Source: Halocaridina rubra
Lineage: Eukaryota; Arthropoda; Malacostraca; Decapoda; Atyidae
Direction of reading: 5' to 3'
DNA: 64,000 bases
NCBI GenBank assembly: GCA_037179515.1
Contig: JAXCGZ010020806.1
Coordinates: forward strand, 124,090 to 188,089
Shown here: piece after piece, positions 13,706-25,906 of the stretch
Layout of the letters: each line of letters opens with the position of its first letter
Position numbering within the stretch: position 1 is the first letter of the stretch
Position numbers and translations under genes: made by a program
Notes under the pieces: model-generated
The model's database searches: none
Told to the model about the DNA's origin: nothing
What the model saw: the letters and a program-made list of their open reading frames with translations, nothing else

Positions 13706-15533
13706 GCTATAATAATCAAATAAGCACATTACTATATGTGGAAACATGAATCATTTTAACCCTGACCGGGATCCGAACCTAGAACACTTAATTACTGTGC
13801 CAAGGCGCTACCAACTACACCACAGAAGGTCTTAAAAGGGAAACAAACCTTATGAATGTTTTTCGCTATACTAGGAACGAATGCATTCTATCTGAAGGCC
13901 AATCTGTTCATATTACAGTTTCCCCCAACATCACTCGTGGCTTTGTTTTCGCAATTAATTCAACTCCCAGTCTCATTTGGGACCAACAATAGTCAAATAA
14001 GCACATTACCATATGTGAAAACATGAATAATTTTTACCCCGACTGGGAGTCAAACCTAGGACACATAATTACTGTGCCAAGGTGCTACCAACTGCACCAC
14101 AGAAGGTCTTAAAAGGGAAACAAACCTTACAGCTTTTATCTGTTATACTAGGAATGAATGCATTCTATCTGATTGCCACTCTGTTTATATCACAACTTCC
14201 CCCAACCTCACTTGTGGCTTCGTTTTCACATTTAATTCAACTCCCAATCTCATTTGGGATCAACAATAATCAAATAATCACATTACAATATGTGAAAACA
14301 TGAATCATTTTTACCCCACTCGGGAGTCGAACCTAGGACACATAATTACTATACCAAGGCACTACTAACTACACTACAGAAGGACTTAAAAGGGAAACAT
14401 ACATTACAGCTTTTATCTGCTATACTAGAAATGAATGCATTCTATATGAATGCCACTCTCTTCATATTACAGTTACCCCCAACCTCACTCGTGGCTTTGT
14501 TTTTGTATTTAATTCAACTCCCGATCTCATTTGGGGTCAACAATAATCAAATAAGCACATTTCCATTTGTGGAAAAATGAATAATTTTGACCCGATTGGG
14601 ACTCAACCTAGGACACTTAATTACTGTGCTAGGGCTATACCAACTACATCACAGAAGGTCTTGTAAAGGAAACAAATCTTACAGCTTTTATCTGATATAT
14701 TAGGAATGAATGCTTTCTATCTGAATGCCACTCTGTTCATTTTACAGTTTTCCCCACCCTCACTCGTGGCTTCGTTTTTACATTTAATTCAACTCCCAAT
14801 CTCATTTGGGATCAACAATAATCAAATAAGCACATTACAATATGTGAAAACATGAATTATTTTTACCCCACTCGGGAGTCGAACCTAGGACACATAATTA
14901 CTATGTCAAGGCGCTACTAACTACACCACAGAAGGTCTTAAAAGGGAAACATACATTACAGCTTTTATCTGCTATACTAGAAATGAATGCATTCTATCTG
15001 AATGCCACTCTGTTCATATTACAGTTACCCCCAACCTCACTTGTGGCTTTGTTTTTGTATCTAATTCAACTCCCAATCTCATTTGGGAGCAACAATAATC
15101 AAATAAGCACATTTCCATCTGTGGAAAAATGAATAATTTTAACCCGAGTGGGACTCAATCTAGGATACTTAATTACTGCGCCAGGGCACTGCCAACTACA
15201 CCACAGAAGGTCTTGTAAAGGAAACAAATCTTACAGCTTTTATCTGATATATTAGGAATGAATGCATTCTATCTGAATGCCACTCTGTTCATATTATAGT
15301 TTCCCCCACTCTCACTCGTGGCTTCGTTTTTACATTTAATTGAACTCCCAATCTCATTTGGGACCAACAATAATCAAATAAGCACATTACCATATGTGAA
15401 AATATGAATCATTTTTACCCCGACCGGGTCTCGGGCCTAGGACACATAATTACTGTGCCATGGTGCTACCAACTACACCACAGAAGGTCTTAAAAGGGAA
15501 GCAAACCTTACAGTTTTTATGTGCTAAGCTAGG
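13706..15533 (-). repeat. 277-bp tRNA-like satellite, block 1 (about 6.6 monomers)
   Basis: Tandem monomers with a spacing of 277 bp, measured between successive ATGCATTC landmarks at 13881, 14158 and 14435. Each monomer contains, on the minus strand, an A-box-like TGGTGTAGTTGG and a B-box-like GGTTCGAGTCC about 31 bp apart, followed by a non-tRNA body. B-boxes here are partly decayed (GGTTCGACTCC in several). Block 1 ends at CTAGG (15529-15533), immediately before BEL-1. Open reading frames such as the FYLNATLFILQ type are products of the repeat and not genes. Confidence 0.9.
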
Positions 15534-16632
15534 CATCTTGAATATATTTCAAGACTGTTTATTTCTACTTACATTATATAAGTGTTGTTTTGCATGACAG
15601 TTTCGTTTATTGTAGCGTAAGTGCATGTATGTATACTTTTAGACTTAGTATGAATACCTGCTCATTTATATTAAGTATACATGTATATTTGTATGTATAA
15701 TGTATAGTTCATTCTTTGGACTATTCGTAGCAGAGAGAGGGAAATCTGATACAACAAAGTTTAGCCACACATATGTCACCCCCTCGGGTTTTCCCTCGCC
15801 TGTATGGACAAAGAACATTTATGTGTAAGTATTTTCTCTTCCCCTTTCCCACCTATATAAAGGAAACCTTACCCCTAGTACCAGGGACCCCTACAAATAA
15901 GGAGTGTTGGGTGAGATTAAAAAAAATGGGCAGTTGATCTCGTGAGATACTACGAAACACTCATGTTTGTGACGTGATTTTAATGCGTGAAAGCAGTCGT
16001 AATTAATATTTATGAAATACATTTGCTAACGTGATCATTGATGGTGTATATGCGTTTAATATTGAGTTAGCTGTTGTACTCATGAGATGCTACGAGACAC
16101 TCAAGTTTACCATAATTATTGACTGTGCATATACATTTAATAATGAGTAATTAGTTGTCCTCTTGAGATGCTAAGAGACACTCAAGTAGAAGAACGTGGT
16201 AGGGATGCGTGGAACAGAAGATTCGAGTTTGAATCAGAGTCCCTTGATTGCTTTCGACATCTGAGTTTTTCGGGTAGATGAGTACAGATTTAACTTATAT
16301 CTAACAATGTTTATAACTACGTGTGAGGGACAAAATGAGCTCATTTATTAGAATACTAGTAGGTAGAATGTATGTTGGAAAATTTATTATTCTGAATGAG
16401 GAAGTTTTAATTTAAGGTGAGGAGAGTTTATTTAATAATTCACATGACAGCAGTTCACAAACCTCTTTGTAAAATATTTGCATGTTTGCCTACTTATGTA
16501 ATGTTAATTATATTTTATTGGTAGAGGATTTAATTTTGAGATCGTTTGTAGGCGTCCATCGAAGCCGTGACAGGATTTCCGAATTTAGGGGGTTATAAGA
16601 TCGAAGGGTAATAACACAAGAAATCCTCCTCA
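15534..16632 (+). repeat. BEL-1 5' LTR
   Basis: About 1099 bp. Its first bases are CATCTTGAATAT where the other copies have TGTCTTGAATAT, so the terminal TG has mutated to CA. It ends in AAATCCTCCTCA. It contains diverged copies of the 81-bp LTR repeat with the core CTCGTGAGATGCTACGAG-like, and a TATA-like box at about 15854. Downstream lies GGTCCTTCGAACTGGATGAG, the candidate primer-binding region shared with BEL-2 and BEL-3. Confidence 0.9.
15854..15861 (+). promoter_or_regulatory. TATA-like box in BEL-1 5' LTR
   Basis: TATATAAA within CACCTATATAAAGGAAACC. The related LTRs have weaker versions at the same place (TATATAGG near 27493, TATATAGA near 35109 and 40420). This position would be the U3 core promoter. 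The U3 of BEL-3 is different and lacks it. Confidence 0.45.
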
Positions 16633-16660
16633 GTTTTTGGTCCTTCGAACTGGATGAGAA

Positions 16661-16966
16661 TTGGTGTGGTTCTATCTACCTTGGCTGTCTCCCCCAATAG
16701 GGGGTAGCCAACATAAAAAAAGAAACAATAAGGGGATTACTTTGCTCTATGGGCAATGACGAGGGAGCTAGCGACCGCTCAGATGGCACTGCTGGAGTGC
16801 TACAGCCCATCCTCCCCGCTCTTCCACAACCTGTGTTGCTTCATAAATGCCAACTCCCCTACTGCCCCTACCACAGGGCTACCTCTGTAAGATGCAGCCC
16901 CGTGGCAAGAGCAGATGCCCATCAGAGCTGCGTCACAATCGCTCACCACTCATTCCTATTCCTAGT
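16661..16966 (+). other. GC-rich replacement block in the BEL-1 leader
   Basis: After the primer-binding region, BEL-1 departs from BEL-2 and BEL-3. About 305 bp of relatively GC-rich, unrelated sequence stands where those copies have roughly 1.1-1.3 kb of leader and the gag N-terminus. It begins near GGCTGTCTCCCCCAATAGGG and includes the self-complementary pair CCCCC-AATA-GGGGG. Homology to BEL gag resumes at TAGTACATGGCAC (about 16967). An open frame over it (16749-17138) is probably spurious in this part. The origin of the block is unknown. Confidence 0.5.
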
Positions 16967-17381
16967 ACATGGCACATCTATGCCAACAATGACAAAGTTT
17001 ACCATCATGAGCAATGCCCTTAAAAGAATTGCCAAAGACACCATAAAGGGATATCCTGTTGCTAGTGAGAGTTATGATGAATGCAGTCAACAGCTACAAG
17101 CTATTTATGCCAGCAAGGGCAGGATGTACGAAATTTAATGAGGAAATTGGTAAAAATACAAACTCCTCTTCTAATTATTTATCACATTTTAAGTTCAAGC
17201 AGGAAGTAGATGCCATTACTCGAAGTCTGAAAATTTATATAGACATTAAGAACACTGATTGGGTGTTTTCAGAACTCGTGATGATGAAATTACCAGAAGA
17301 TGTGGAGAACTGGATTAGCATGAAAATAGAAACAAAATATCCTACATTTGAAACCCTCTTGAAGGACCTGGGAAAATATGT
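16967..17381 (+). pseudogene. BEL-1 gag fragment (DUF1759-type)
   Basis: The peptide includes PTMTKFTIMSNALKRIAKDT, then KGYPVASESYDECSQQLQ, and in a shifted frame FKFKQEVDAITRSLKIYID and DWVFSELVMMKLPEDVENW. It matches the gag-like DUF1759 domain that opens BEL/Pao polyproteins. A frame change falls near 17130. It stops at 17381, where LINE copy C is inserted, and resumes after 20510. Confidence 0.8.
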
Positions 17382-20300
17382 GATTATCTAATTGTGCTTA
17401 CGGGAAAGAGCCCAAAGCCCGTATCTTCCCGACTCCTGATCGGTTCCATTTTGTACTTAGTGATACTTATCATACCTGTCCTTAAAACTATGGATTGAGT
17501 TAGCATTAACTACCTCATTGCTTAACGAATTCCAATTATCAACTACTCTTACACTGAAAAAGTACTTCCTTACATCCCGCAAAGAAGTTTTCTTATGAAG
17601 CTTCAAATTATGACCTCTAGTTCTAGAGCCAGCAATATCAAAATATCGATCCCTATCCACTCTGTCGTAATTATGAAGGAATTTAAAGACTGTCACTATA
17701 TCCCCCTCAATCTTCTAGCTTCGAGTGATGGTAAGTCTAATTCCCTCAGCCTCTCATCATAACTGAGGTTGCGTATTTCTGGCACCAGTTTTGTGGCATG
17801 TCTTTGAACTTTTTCAAGCTTAGCTATGTGCTTTTTCAAGTGCGGATTCCAAAAGGAGGCTGCATATTCAAGTTTTGGCCTCACATAGGTTACATAAATA
17901 TTTCTGAACATTTCCTTGTCCATGTGCCTGAAGGCTACCCTTACATTTGATAAGAAAGCATATGCTGCCCTTACTCTGATATTTATATGTATTTCTGCAG
18001 ACAATCTGCCAGTATGTTTACTCCTAGATCTCTCTCATTTTCTGTTTCTTGAAGTTGTACTCCTGCCACAGAGTAGTCAAGCTTGGGCCTTCTTGCACTT
18101 GCATCCATTCTCATTACCTTACATTTTGAAGTATTGAATTTCATTAGCCATTTTCCTGACCACTCATGGAGACTATTTAGATCTTCCTGAAGTTCTCTAC
18201 CATTGTTCTCGTTTCTTACTTTCTTCACAATCTTTGCATCATATGCAAACATATTCATGAATGAATTTACAGACTCAGGTAGGTCATTTACATATACAAG
18301 GAACAAAAGTGGCCCTAAAACTGAACCCTGTGGAACTCCACTACTAACTCTTCTCCATTCAGACACTGAGTGTCTTACTCTTACCCTCTGTTCCCTTCCT
18401 GCTAAGTTTTTATCCATACCAAGACATTTCCACCTACTCTAGCCATTGCTTGCAGCTTCTTAATAACTCTCCCATGTGGAACAGTGCCAAATTCTTTCTG
18501 GAGGTCTAGGAATATGCAATCTGCCCAGCCCTCTCTTTCCTGGAAGATTCGGCTTACCTCATCATAGTATTCTAATAAGTTTGTTACTGTTACTCTACGT
18601 TCTCTGAAGCCATGTTGTCTCACTGACAAAAAGCTGAAGGATTCCAAGTGAGAGAAATATGTTTCCTTGGAAGTTTCTCCATAACTTTGCAAACTATGCT
18701 GGTCAAGGAGGTTGGTCTATAGTTTAGAGCCGTATCCCTCCTTCCCTTTTTGAAGATAGATATCACGTTTACTTGTTTCCTGTATCTAGGAGTCTTTCCT
18801 GACTCCAGTGACTTTTTAAATATGATACATAATGCCACTGATACTGAGTTTGTGCATTTTTAAGTACATGAGGGGATATATCATTAGGACCTGTAGCTTT
18901 ATAGACATCTAACTCCATCAGCGCTTTGCATACCTCTGTTGCTGAAAAGTTGATGTTCTCTAATACCGACCCATGAGCTTCTATCTCTGCAATCTGAGGG
19001 GGTGGGGTATTTTCTACTGTAAATACTGACTGAAACTCCTTGTTCAGTTCTTTGCAGATCTCTTCATCCTTCTCAGTGATGCTTCCATCCGCTCTCTTAA
19101 GCCTTAAAACCTGTTCTTTTACCTTCAGTTTTCCTCTGATAAAGCTGTGGAAAAGCTTGGAATTTTCTTTAGCCTTCCTGGTAATGTCCCTTTCATAGTC
19201 TCTCTCTGCCGCTCTTCTTTTACTTAGGTAATAATTTCTTGCACTTTTGTAGGTTTGCCAGGCAATTATGTTTCTTCTCCTCGTATACTTTTTCCAGAAG
19301 TTGTCTCTCCACTCCTTAGCTCTTTTACACTCATTATCGAACCATTTGTCTCTGGCCTGAATCACATTTACTTTGGTGACAGGTATGCAGCAATCTACTA
19401 TCTTCCCATATTTCTCACAAAAGATGTAGTACGTTTCTTGTACAGATTTGTTGTAAAATAAGGACCTTTACTCTCAGGCAGAACATCTTCAATGATATAC
19501 TCTATCAACAACACACAGTGGTCACTCTTTCCAATTGGTGGTTCATACTCAATTTTTTTCAATATCCAACACCTTATCTGTGAATAGTAGATCAAGTAGT
19601 GATGACTCTCCCCCACCCCTGGCTTTCGTTGGTTCCATTACATGTTGGTGTAGGAAATTCCCGTGTATGCAATCTAGGAGTCTTGCCCCGAATGAGTCCC
19701 CACCACTGTGTGGGTCGAGATTTATCCAATCTATCTCTTTATGATTAAAATCTTCAATAAGAAAAATCCTACATTTTCTCTCCCGTGCCATGTTAACAAC
19801 TAAGTTTATGACTTAAATAGTACCTATATGACTTTCCTCATATACTTCTAGCTTATGTTGGTTTCCTTGGTGGGTTATATACAAAAGTTATTATAATGCT
19901 CTCTGACCCAGTATTTATGCGAGTAACAAGAAATTCCTTGAACTCACTTTCTATAGCCAAGTTTATCTTTTCAACTTGAATCCTTTCACTTATGAGCAGT
20001 GCTATTCCTCCACCAGTCCTCTCAGATCTTTCAACTCTTAATATTCTTAAGCCCTTAGGAAAAACTGTGACACAGTTTTTGTCCTCACTCAACTTAGTCT
20101 CTGTAACTGCTACTATATCTGCCTTACTGTTGTGCATCCTATATTTTAATTCTATTGCCTTACCAGCTAATCCATCAGCATTTGTGTATAAGAATCTTAA
20201 TGAGGTCCCATCCCCTGATCTTCTTCCATTATCTGAAATTAAAATTTTTCTTCTCTTCTTCATTTCTTTCCTCATTTAACCTTCTTGCCTCTTGCAACAA

Positions 20301-20509
20301 GTTTTTTTTATATTTTCCATCTCTTCCTGTCTTCTGTATCATCTAATGAACACTTCTTTGAAATCTTGAAGGTCCTTTAGACTTTTTTTTCTCATTAATA
20401 TTTCTCTACATGTTTCCCCTCTCTCAAAGGTTATTTTTGTTGGTCTTTGTTTTCCCTCCCTCGAATATTTGCCTAATTGGTGAATGTTTGCAATATCTTC
20501 AGGACCACC
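17382..20509 (-). mobile_element. CR1/Jockey-like LINE, copy C (nested in BEL-1 gag)
   Basis: A minus-strand copy of the same family as copies A, B and D. Its 3' terminal unit CACAATTAGATAATC meets BEL gag at GGGAAAATATGT (17381). Its 5' end is inside ORF1 (ACCAATTAGGCAAATATTCG on the minus strand) at about 20509. BEL sequence resumes with GAGAGATGAGACTCAGTCC. Comparison with BEL-3 shows about 65 bp of BEL target is missing at the site, so insertion was accompanied by a target deletion. No duplication is visible. Confidence 0.88.
17457..20275 (-). pseudogene. CR1/Jockey-like ORF2, copy C, broken
   Basis: Read downward from 20275. The endonuclease has FLYTNADGLAGKAIELKYR, AVTETKLSEDKNCVTVF and IFLIEDFNHKEIDWIN, in which the usual GDFN is EDFN. 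The RT has ATGPNDISPHVLK, NVISIFKKGRRD, FLDLQKEFGTVPHG, SGVPQGSVLGPLLFLVYVND and FAYDAKIVKK, in which the usual FADD is FAYD. The C-terminus has YVRPKLEYAASFWNPH and ends at about 17457. Several frames are used (19853-20275, 19549-19791, 18769-19365, 18620-18838, 18402-18692, 17983-18417, 17696-18004, 17457-17696). Two catalytic positions are mutated as well as the frame. Confidence 0.88.
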
Positions 20510-20579
20510 AGAGAGATGAGACTCAGTCCTATAAAAAGAGTGTAGGTAGTTATTGTACTGTTACAAAAAGAGAAAATTA

Positions 20580-21419
20580 AAAAAAAATATATATTCTGTG
20601 GTTGGTAAGGTCATAAATCTGTGCAGTGTAATAAAGTTGTAAGCATAAATGAACGCAGAGACAAATTGAGAGATAGTAACAAATGTCTGAGATGTACTCA
20701 GTCAGGTCATTATGCAAATTAATGCTACACTCAGTTAAACTGCAACATGTGTAAGAAAAAATGGTCATCATGCAGCATTTTGGTATGAACATGAGTCAAA
20801 GTTTTGTAGAAGGTTTGAAAAAGCTACATTTCTGAATGAAGAGTCAGGAAATGGTTTAAATTTAGAGAGTTAAGCAATGAGCAAGAACATTTTGACTCAG
20901 AAAAGGACAAGAAGCATGTTGGTGTGATAAAATATATAACTGCAGTACAAAGGCGAATGGTGAAGCCGAGTTTACCTTCATGTGCTCTTCCTACTGCAAG
21001 TGGAAAAGTAAGCAGCTCAATAGGAAATCTTTGGGTAAGCACTAGGTTATTCTTTGATACAGGTTCCCAGTGTTCCTTTATAACTAGGGAATTAGCTGAA
21101 AGGCTTAAATTAAGCCCAGTAGATGAAATGTCTCTTGGTATTGATGCATTTCGTTCTGAAACGAAGAAAGGAAGTTTTCCTGTTGTAAATGTAGTTATTA
21201 AATTGGGGAATAGAAGAGCCAGAGTTGAATTACTCATAGTTGATGATATGGTAATTAGCATCCACACTCCCGGAATAGCAAAAGCTGCAAATGTTTTAAA
21301 GGCTAATGGTCACAAGTTGGCTGATGAAGATATTGATAGTGATGTACTGGAGAACATTGGCATTGTTATTGGTGCATTACATTTTAGTCAGTGTGTTAGT
21401 GGCATTAAGAAGTGGGATG
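20580..21419 (+). pseudogene. BEL-1 zinc-knuckle and protease region
   Basis: After LINE copy C the BEL polyprotein resumes: a zinc-knuckle region near 20600-20790 with stops and frameshifts, then an open protease frame (20924-21457) of DUF1758 type. The active-site block is LFFDTGSQCSFITRELAERL, with the catalytic Asp-Thr-Gly, followed by NVVIKLGNRRARVELLIVDD. In the family this retropepsin-like protease processes the polyprotein. The frame ends where the Gypsy LTR begins (21425). Confidence 0.82.
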
Positions 21420-21424
21420 TCTAT

Positions 21425-21681
21425 TATTGGGTCTTAAGTCTATTAATTTTACGCTAGGGTCAAATAATATATATAGTAAAAACTGAGGCATTATTCTTGA
21501 AGCTGATATAAGCAAAGCAAGACACTCATCCGGGCATTAACAATAGATGGATCAAGTATAAGTACAAGAATATCAAAACAAGAAAATTAAACTCTATTTA
21601 ATAAGAAATAAACACAAATAAGAAAGCAATCAGAATAAATAATAAGAATTAATAATAAATAAATATACCTCAACTCTCACA
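21425..21681 (-). repeat. Gypsy 3' LTR
   Basis: 257 bp; on the minus strand it starts TGTGAGAGTTGAGG and ends near GACCCAATA. Compared by eye with the other LTR it differs at a few dozen positions, so the insertion is not recent. Confidence 0.9.
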
Positions 21682-21770
21682 TTCTTTTTCCCAGAGAAAA
21701 AAAATCAACTGCGATTTTCAAAATATTCAAGTGGTTATAATTTTAATGCTAGTTAACTTAGTATACCTAT

Positions 21771-22351
21771 TTACAATTGTAATCGCTCTGGTGGTTTTAT
21801 AGTTTTACCAGACCTAAGAAGGGGAGCTGGTTCTGGCACTGTCATGGTGGCATGCATGGAGTTATCAGAATTCTCAATTATGCTATTAGGAATTATAACA
21901 TTGCTCTCTGGTTCATTAATCACATTAGAATTTGATGTAAGACTAGTTTGAATAGAAGGCAAATTTGGCTTACAAGTACCACCATAATTCTGATTATTAC
22001 TGGGATAAATACATTCTTCTACACTAGGAGTAAACCTAGGCATAAGTTGGTCTGAATGTAATTCCAAACTATATTGTCAAAACATTTAAGTTGTACTTTG
22101 TAGTTATGAACACCAAGTACTTCTAATATTTTACCTTCTAACCAAGGCTTACCTTGACCATTAGTTTTAACAAAAACTGCATCATCTACAATATATTCCG
22201 ATTTTTCAAATTTACATTCTTTCTGCAGTACCTTCTCCCTTTTTTCTTGAGGTTTAATTTTAATTATAGTGCCCCGAAAGTTATGGTTAAACATCATATC
22301 AGCTAGAGCCTTCCTAGTGGAGGAATGTACAGTTCTTCTATGATTATACAC
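21771..22351 (-). pseudogene. Gypsy integrase C-terminal region
   Basis: The peptide NHRRTVHSSTRKALADMMF matches the YRxTxHSTT...PAELMF block after the integrase core. VFVKTNGQGKPWLEGKILEV with VHNYKVQL is the C-terminal SH3-like DNA-binding domain. A frameshift near 22050 moves the continuation (LHSDQLMPRF, the conserved HxDQLxPR tail) into another frame (21771-22067). The tail after it is low-complexity and unassigned. Confidence 0.8.
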
Positions 22352-22394
22352 AAACCTACATACTCGGGTATTAATATCCCCATCAGTAAATTTA

Positions 22395-24491
22395 CTAAGT
22401 CCCTCTTAGTAATGTGTAATGTGTAATGTGTTTAATGCCATTCTTCCTCAGGAAAAACTCCATCTCCTCAGACACAAAATAAGGGGCATTATCAGAAACA
22501 ATTATTTCTGGCAATCCAAAATTACATAAACTCTGCCTTAACTTAGCAATAGTTACTGCTGATGTGGTAGATCTAGTAACATGAACATCCAAAATTTTGT
22601 GTGGGAATCTACAATTATAAAAAAAATATGGGTCACCAATTGGACCAGCGTAGTCTATATGTAACTTGCACCAAGGTTTCCCAGTTTCTGGCCAGGATAA
22701 TACCACTGCCTGTGGAGTCTGAAAATTTTTAAAACAAAGTTCACAAGATTTAGTTATTTCTGAAATGTCCTGGTCCAATATGGGCCACCAAATCCAATTA
22801 CGGGCTTCTGCTTTTATTGTATTGATACCGTTATGACCTACATGCAGCTGTTCTAGTACTGCGCTGTGCATATCAGCAGGTATAAATACACGGTTCCAAT
22901 ACAAAAGAACACCATCATAAATGCTTAAATCGGATTTGACAAGAGAGTAATCAGACAATATTGGGTCATTAATCCAAACCAATTTCACACATTGAAAAAC
23001 CTTGCTTAAAACTGGGTCACTTCTAGTCAAAACCTTAACATTTTCAAAAGAAATGTCGTGATTATTCAAAGTTTCTATAACATGAACATATTCATTAGGG
23101 GTACTAGATACCAAACTAGAATCCAGGACTGGTAGCCGACTGAGTGCCTCTGCGACAACATTATCTTTTCCTGTTTTAAAATTTAAGTCATAATTGTACT
23201 GCGACAAAAGCAAAGCCCATCGTTGCACTCTAGCGTTTGCATTTACAGGAATCTGTTTGGTTCTGTCAAACAATCCAAGTAATGGCTTGTGATCAGTTCT
23301 GAGAATAAATCTACGACCCAATAAAAAATATTTAAGTTTGCTTACAGCATAGACCAAAGCCAGAGCTTCCTTGTCTAACTGGGAGTAATTTTATTCTGCA
23401 GATGATAACTTTTTACTAGCAAAATAGACTGTTTTTTCGTTACCATGCATTTCCTGCATCAAAATGAAGACAACACCCACTAGAAATGCATCTACTTCTA
23501 CAATTTCTGGATGATTTCCATCAAAATTAGCAAGAAATTTAGACTTGGATAACTCTGCTTTGACCTTACTGAAAGCATTAGCTTCTACAGATGACCATTT
23601 AAATTTGACACCTTTCTTCAACAAATCATATAAGGGAGACAAAGTACAAGAAAAATTCTTCACAAAACTTCTATTATAAGTAACCATACCCAAAAAGGAT
23701 TGTACATCACTGACAGATTTTGGAGGGGGTGCTTCCAAAATAATTTCAAGTTTTTCGAGTGATGGTTTAATTCCATCACCAGAAATAGCATAGCCTAAAT
23801 ACTCAAGAGAACTAGTATTCAAAACAGTTTTCTTTTTATTTATAGCTACATTGTGCTTTTGGAATTCCCTCAAAACTCTGTCTAGTCTTTCATCATGCTC
23901 TTTATGTGTTTGTCCTCCAACAAGAATATCATCTAAAAAGGTTACAACACCATCAATATTCATCAAAATCTGAGAATTAAATCTTTGAAAAATAGCAGGT
24001 GATGATGCCAAACCAAAAGGAAGTCTTTTATATTTAAAGGGACCTTTATAAGTATTTATTACAAGAAGCTTTTGGCTTTCATCATCAACTGGTAATTGGA
24101 AGTATGCATTTTCAAAATCAATTTTAGAAAATATTTTACTCTTGCCAACTACTGATAAAATCTCATCTACTCTTGGAAGTGGATATTTATCACACACAAT
24201 GTTTTGATTCAACTCTTTAAAATCTCCACATATCCTCATAGATTTCTTATCTGCTTTTAATACTGGAACAATGGGAGCCACCCAATCACTAAAGCTTACT
24301 GGCTCTATAATGTCATCAGAAACCAATTTATCTAAAGTATCCTCTACTAATTTCTTATAATGAAATGGCGCTGTTCTAACCTTCTGAAATTTTGGTATTG
24401 CATTACCTTTAAGATTACTCTTAGCTACTATGCTCGTAATTAACAATTTTGAATCAGCTGAAAATTTATCTAGCTGAGCTATAGCATCCAT
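22395..24491 (-). pseudogene. Gypsy RT-RNase H-integrase polyprotein, one nonsense codon
   Basis: RT (24491-23391) has VAPIVPVLKADKKSMRICGD, then KYPLPRVDEILSVVGKSKIF, FSKIDFENAYFQLP, LPFGLASSPAIFQRF and the catalytic VVTFLDDILVGG. RNase H has YFLLGRRFILRTDHKPLLGL and VVAEALSRLP, where the usual ADALSR aspartate is Glu. Integrase has the HHCC zinc finger (HVGHNGINTIKAEARNWIWW, CELCF), LHIDYAGP and IIVSDNAPYFVSEEMEFFL. RT and RNase H are in one frame separated by a single stop (about 23388-23390) before NYSQLDKEALA. The integrase ends in a CACATTACACATTAC repeat where the PPYHPxSNG region is deleted. Confidence 0.9.
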
Positions 24492-24849
24492 TACACTCTA
24501 TTACTTTATTTTCACAATCAACAACACTTGTCAAAGCAATTTCAATCTTAGACATTATATCCCTACCACACAAGTTTGAGTTATAATTGTCAACAACATA
24601 AAATCCATGTCTTATACTGAAATCATTATAAACAACATTCACATAAACTTTACCCATGACATTAACATTACTGTTTTCATAAGCTTTTAGTTTTTTATTA
24701 CAATTCTGCATAGGTAAAGCTAAGCATTGAACCCACTTGCAACCTAAAGTAGAAACTCCAGCACCACTATCAACTTCATATGGAATTTCTTTACCATTTA
24801 AGTGTAAATTACTCTTGGTTATTACAGTACGGTTATTTCCTACACTCAA
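24466..24849 (-). pseudogene. Gypsy aspartic protease
   Basis: The peptide NLHLNGKEIPYEVDSGAGVS carries the protease active-site DSGA, followed by YVNVVYNDFSIRHGFYVVD and LCGRDIMSKI, the conserved (L)xGRD(I/W) motif of Gypsy proteases. The end overlaps the RT frame by about 26 bp in a different frame. This may be a decay frameshift or a programmed one. Confidence 0.82.
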
Positions 24850-24989
24850 AATCCCGTTTTCTTTCCCTACTGGAGCAGATTCATTTAACTGATTACAATC
24901 ACTATCTTCCTCAAGTAGGGTTTTTCAAAAACTGCATTAGTTTTTCTTACCCTTTCTGTTTTTTTCTGACATAGTGGTATGGCTGTTTT

Positions 24990-25760
24990 TTTCAGTCACC
25001 ATACTTTTGTTTCTCGGAACTCTGAGAAAACTTAGAGCCCTTGGAAACTCCCTTATTAAAACGACAAACTTTTTTCAAGTGTCCTTTTTCTTGTTACACA
25101 CTGAACAAGAAAGATGAGAAAAGCGACAATCCTCACTACGGTGAGGGTAACCACAATGTGAGCAACTTGCCTCTCTTCTACCATTAGGGGTAGGGGTAGG
25201 TCTAGGACTATTTGAATTACTATTCAAAGCATTCATTTGAGTAGGTAGTTTTTCACTACAAAAACCTTTTTCAAAATTTTGAATTCTGTCCAATGTGTGC
25301 TAAATTAGGAGAATATACTTCGGATTCAATAGCCATGAACAATTGATTGCGAACTCTAGCATCAAACTGATTGCAAAATTACAGTCTTTGGCAAGTGCTT
25401 TGAGATCAGCATGAAGATTATGCAGATATTCACCAGATTTCTTTTTTCTTTGCTAAAATTGTATTAAGCTTCTGTGATAGAAAGGCTTGACAATAAAATG
25501 ACCTTCCAAAATCTCTACTAAATCAGAAAAATTCTTAAGATGCGGCATATTTGGGGCACACAGAATAGCTAGAATGCTATATACTTCAATTCCTAGTGAA
25601 ACAAGCAAAAAATTTTCCTTTTTAGCACTTTCAGATATACCATTGTGGGAAAATGAGCCTCAAACATGGGCATCCACACATCAAATTTCATTAGTTTGGG
25701 ATTAAAAGGCTCAAATTTTTGCATTTGTGCTAGCCATGGTTAGCTTAGCCTAGGTAACAG
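24990..25760 (-). pseudogene. Gypsy gag remnant with zinc knuckles
   Basis: On the minus strand, KKKKSGEYLHNLHADLKALA, then CNFAISLMLEFAINC, resembles the gag capsid region of Gypsy elements. Downstream, CSHCGYPHRSEDC (CX2CX3HX4C) and CSVCNKKK form two zinc knuckles (25075-25293 is open). Frames are broken in several places. Gag packages element RNA in the intact family. Confidence 0.75.
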
Positions 25761-25906
25761 ATGAAGTATTATTCAAAAATAACAAAAGCCAATCTTCATT
25801 ACCTCAATCCACGTAGCATAGCATAAGCATTAGAAATCTCACTTATGTCTCGAAAATCGGTGGTCATAATCGGTCAAAAACTGCTTCAAAGCATTGAGAT
25901 TCAAAA

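Noticed and set aside
24466..24491. Programmed frameshift between Gypsy protease and RT
   Set aside because: The overlap is compatible with one, but no slippery heptamer was identified and the element has other decay frameshifts, so I cannot support it.
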